Shown here piece by piece: positions 63,307 to 64,000 of a DNA stretch of 64,000 nucleotides. Within the stretch, counting starts at the first letter, position 1; each line of letters begins with the position of its first letter. The notes under the pieces are model-generated. The model was not told the DNA's origin. It worked only from the letters and a program-made list of their open reading frames with translations, and did no database searches. The translations under genes and the position numbers were made by a program. This DNA is from Methylophilus sp. (lineage in GTDB: Bacteria; Pseudomonadota; Gammaproteobacteria; Burkholderiales; Methylophilaceae), in the NCBI GenBank assembly GCA_030696695.1, contig JAUYRP010000002.1:1-64000 (forward strand). The letters are read 5' to 3'.

Positions 63307-63693
63307 TTGTCCAACGGTGATACAGCAGCTGTAAAAGTCATGGTGATTGATGACAGTAATACCATTCGACGCAGCGCCGAAATATTTCTAAAAAATGCAG
63401 GATATGCGGTGATCTTGGCGGAAGATGGCTTTGATGCGCTATCCAAGATTGCAGATCAGCATCCGCAAATTATCTTTATCGATATCATGATGCCGCGTTT
63501 AGATGGTTATCAAACTTGCAGCCTGATCAAACGTAATGACCGATTCAAGTCCACACCAGTCATCATGCTGTCTAGTAAGGATGGCTTGTTTGATCGTGCA
63601 CGTGGCCGCATGGCTGGCTCAGATGAATACCTCACCAAACCATTTACACAAGAAACCTTAGTGGCAGCTGTCACAGAGTATGTCAAAATCTAG
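63307..63693 (+). CDS. pilG: PilG-type twitching-motility response regulator
   Basis: The product is 128 aa, a stand-alone receiver domain. The acidic pocket VIDDS, phospho-acceptor in FIDIMMPRLDG and the Lys of YLTKPF are all present. TTG is used as start codon: AGGAG lies 9 bases upstream and no Met codon precedes the domain. PilG and PilH are the receiver pair of the Chp (twitching) chemosensory system that drives type IV pilus extension. The next gene starts 28 bases later. The rest of the operon (pilI, pilJ) lies beyond the window. Confidence 0.9.
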   Translation: MSNGDTAAVKVMVIDDSNTIRRSAEIFLKNAGYAVILAEDGFDALSKIADQHPQIIFIDIMMPRLDGYQTCSLIKRNDRFKSTPVIMLSSKDGLFDRARGRMAGSDEYLTKPFTQETLVAAVTEYVKI

Positions 63694-63721
63694 CGATAAC
63701 ATTTAACAATAAGGATTCAAC

Positions 63722-64000
63722 ATGGCGATAGAAAAAATACTGGTAGTAGATGATTCAGCAACAGACCGTTTTTATTTAACTGAAATGCTAGAAGCCAATA
63801 ATTTTGAAGTGCAGACCCTTGAAAGTGGCGAGGCTTGTGTAGAAAAAGCAGCAAGCCTTGCACCTGATTTAATTGTGATGGACATCATCATGACTGGCAT
63901 CACAGGGTTTCAGGCAGCAAGAACGCTGACCAAAGATCCAGCAACGACCAATATTCCCATTGTGCTGACATCAGGTAAGTTACAAGTGACAGATTTGGCA
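63722..64000 (+). CDS. pilH: PilH-type response regulator, cut by the window end
   Basis: The first 93 codons are present. A receiver domain begins MAIEKILVVDDSATDRFYL; the phospho-acceptor is the Asp of VMDIIMTGITGFQA, and IPIVLTSGK has the Lys. ACAATAAGGATTCAAC supplies the ribosome site. No stop is reached, so the end lies outside. Taken with pilG this is the second gene of a Chp-type operon for twitching motility. Confidence 0.88.
   Translation, partial: MAIEKILVVDDSATDRFYLTEMLEANNFEVQTLESGEACVEKAASLAPDLIVMDIIMTGITGFQAARTLTKDPATTNIPIVLTSGKLQVTDLA

Overview
The window looks like a chromosomal segment of a betaproteobacterium, most likely Methylophilaceae (Methylotenera/Methylophilus-like). 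That placement is inference. It rests on moderately low GC by eye, a 5S rRNA followed by a tRNA-Arg(CCU), an ECF sigma/DUF3619/DUF3106 gene set, PEP-CTERM proteins, RTX-type secreted enzymes and a PilG/PilH start at the right edge. No phage, insertion sequence, CRISPR array or integrase was seen.

Left edge (1-2.9 kb): the 3' end of a 5S rRNA with a strong terminator, a membrane-anchored PrxQ/BCP peroxiredoxin, tRNA-Arg(CCU) and the ABC-F ATPase Uup. From 19.0 kb down to 2.96 kb runs one minus-strand surface-polysaccharide cluster. It starts with ManC and Gmd, then the flippase Wzx, three methyltransferases, five glycosyltransferases and a second Gmd-like SDR. It ends with a three-gene module (SDR reductase/epimerase, small phosphoglycosyl transferase, membrane 4,6-dehydratase) that fits synthesis and priming of a QuiNAc/FucNAc-type first sugar. 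No Wzy polymerase, Wzz or Wzm/Wzt is visible.

19-34.5 kb: Rep helicase, a membrane diguanylate cyclase, the GTPase RbgA/YlqF, and a minus-strand stress-type set (11-residue-repeat secreted protein, ECF sigma, DUF3619, DUF3106). A methyltransferase follows. Then comes a plus-strand secretion locus in which an ExeM-like extracellular nuclease and a 5'-nucleotidase, both with C-terminal RTX modules, alternate with two PEP-CTERM proteins. It reads as extracellular DNA/nucleotide breakdown.

34.5-41.4 kb: HrpA, a TonB-like proline-rich protein, a Fur-box-headed minus-strand array of four tiny proteins of unknown function (one only 55 aa), and an MliC-like lipoprotein.

41.4-53.7 kb: a predicted zinc-starvation locus. 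It holds two COG0523 metallochaperone GTPases (YjiA-like and ZigA), a secreted M14-type deacylase, a TonB receptor with an ABC ATPase and two DUF3526 permeases, DUF1826, a DksA paralogue missing half of its zinc-finger cysteines, Zur and SelO. Matching 7-1-7 palindromes (consensus TGCAAYWAWGTTGCA) overlap the promoters of the dksA2 operon and of the deacylase gene, and are proposed Zur operators.

53.7-64 kb: an RNase II-family enzyme, a spermidine-synthase-like protein, a THUMP rRNA methyltransferase, and an ethylene-receptor-type membrane domain fused to PAS-GGDEF-EAL. After these come a MazG-like pyrophosphohydrolase, tandem thiol peroxidases, a FIST sensor and the start of a twitching-motility chemosensory operon (pilG, partial pilH). 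The main candidates for something undescribed are the Zur-type locus with its ABC/DUF3526 and M14 components, the Fur-controlled small-protein array, and the ethylene-receptor-like c-di-GMP enzyme.
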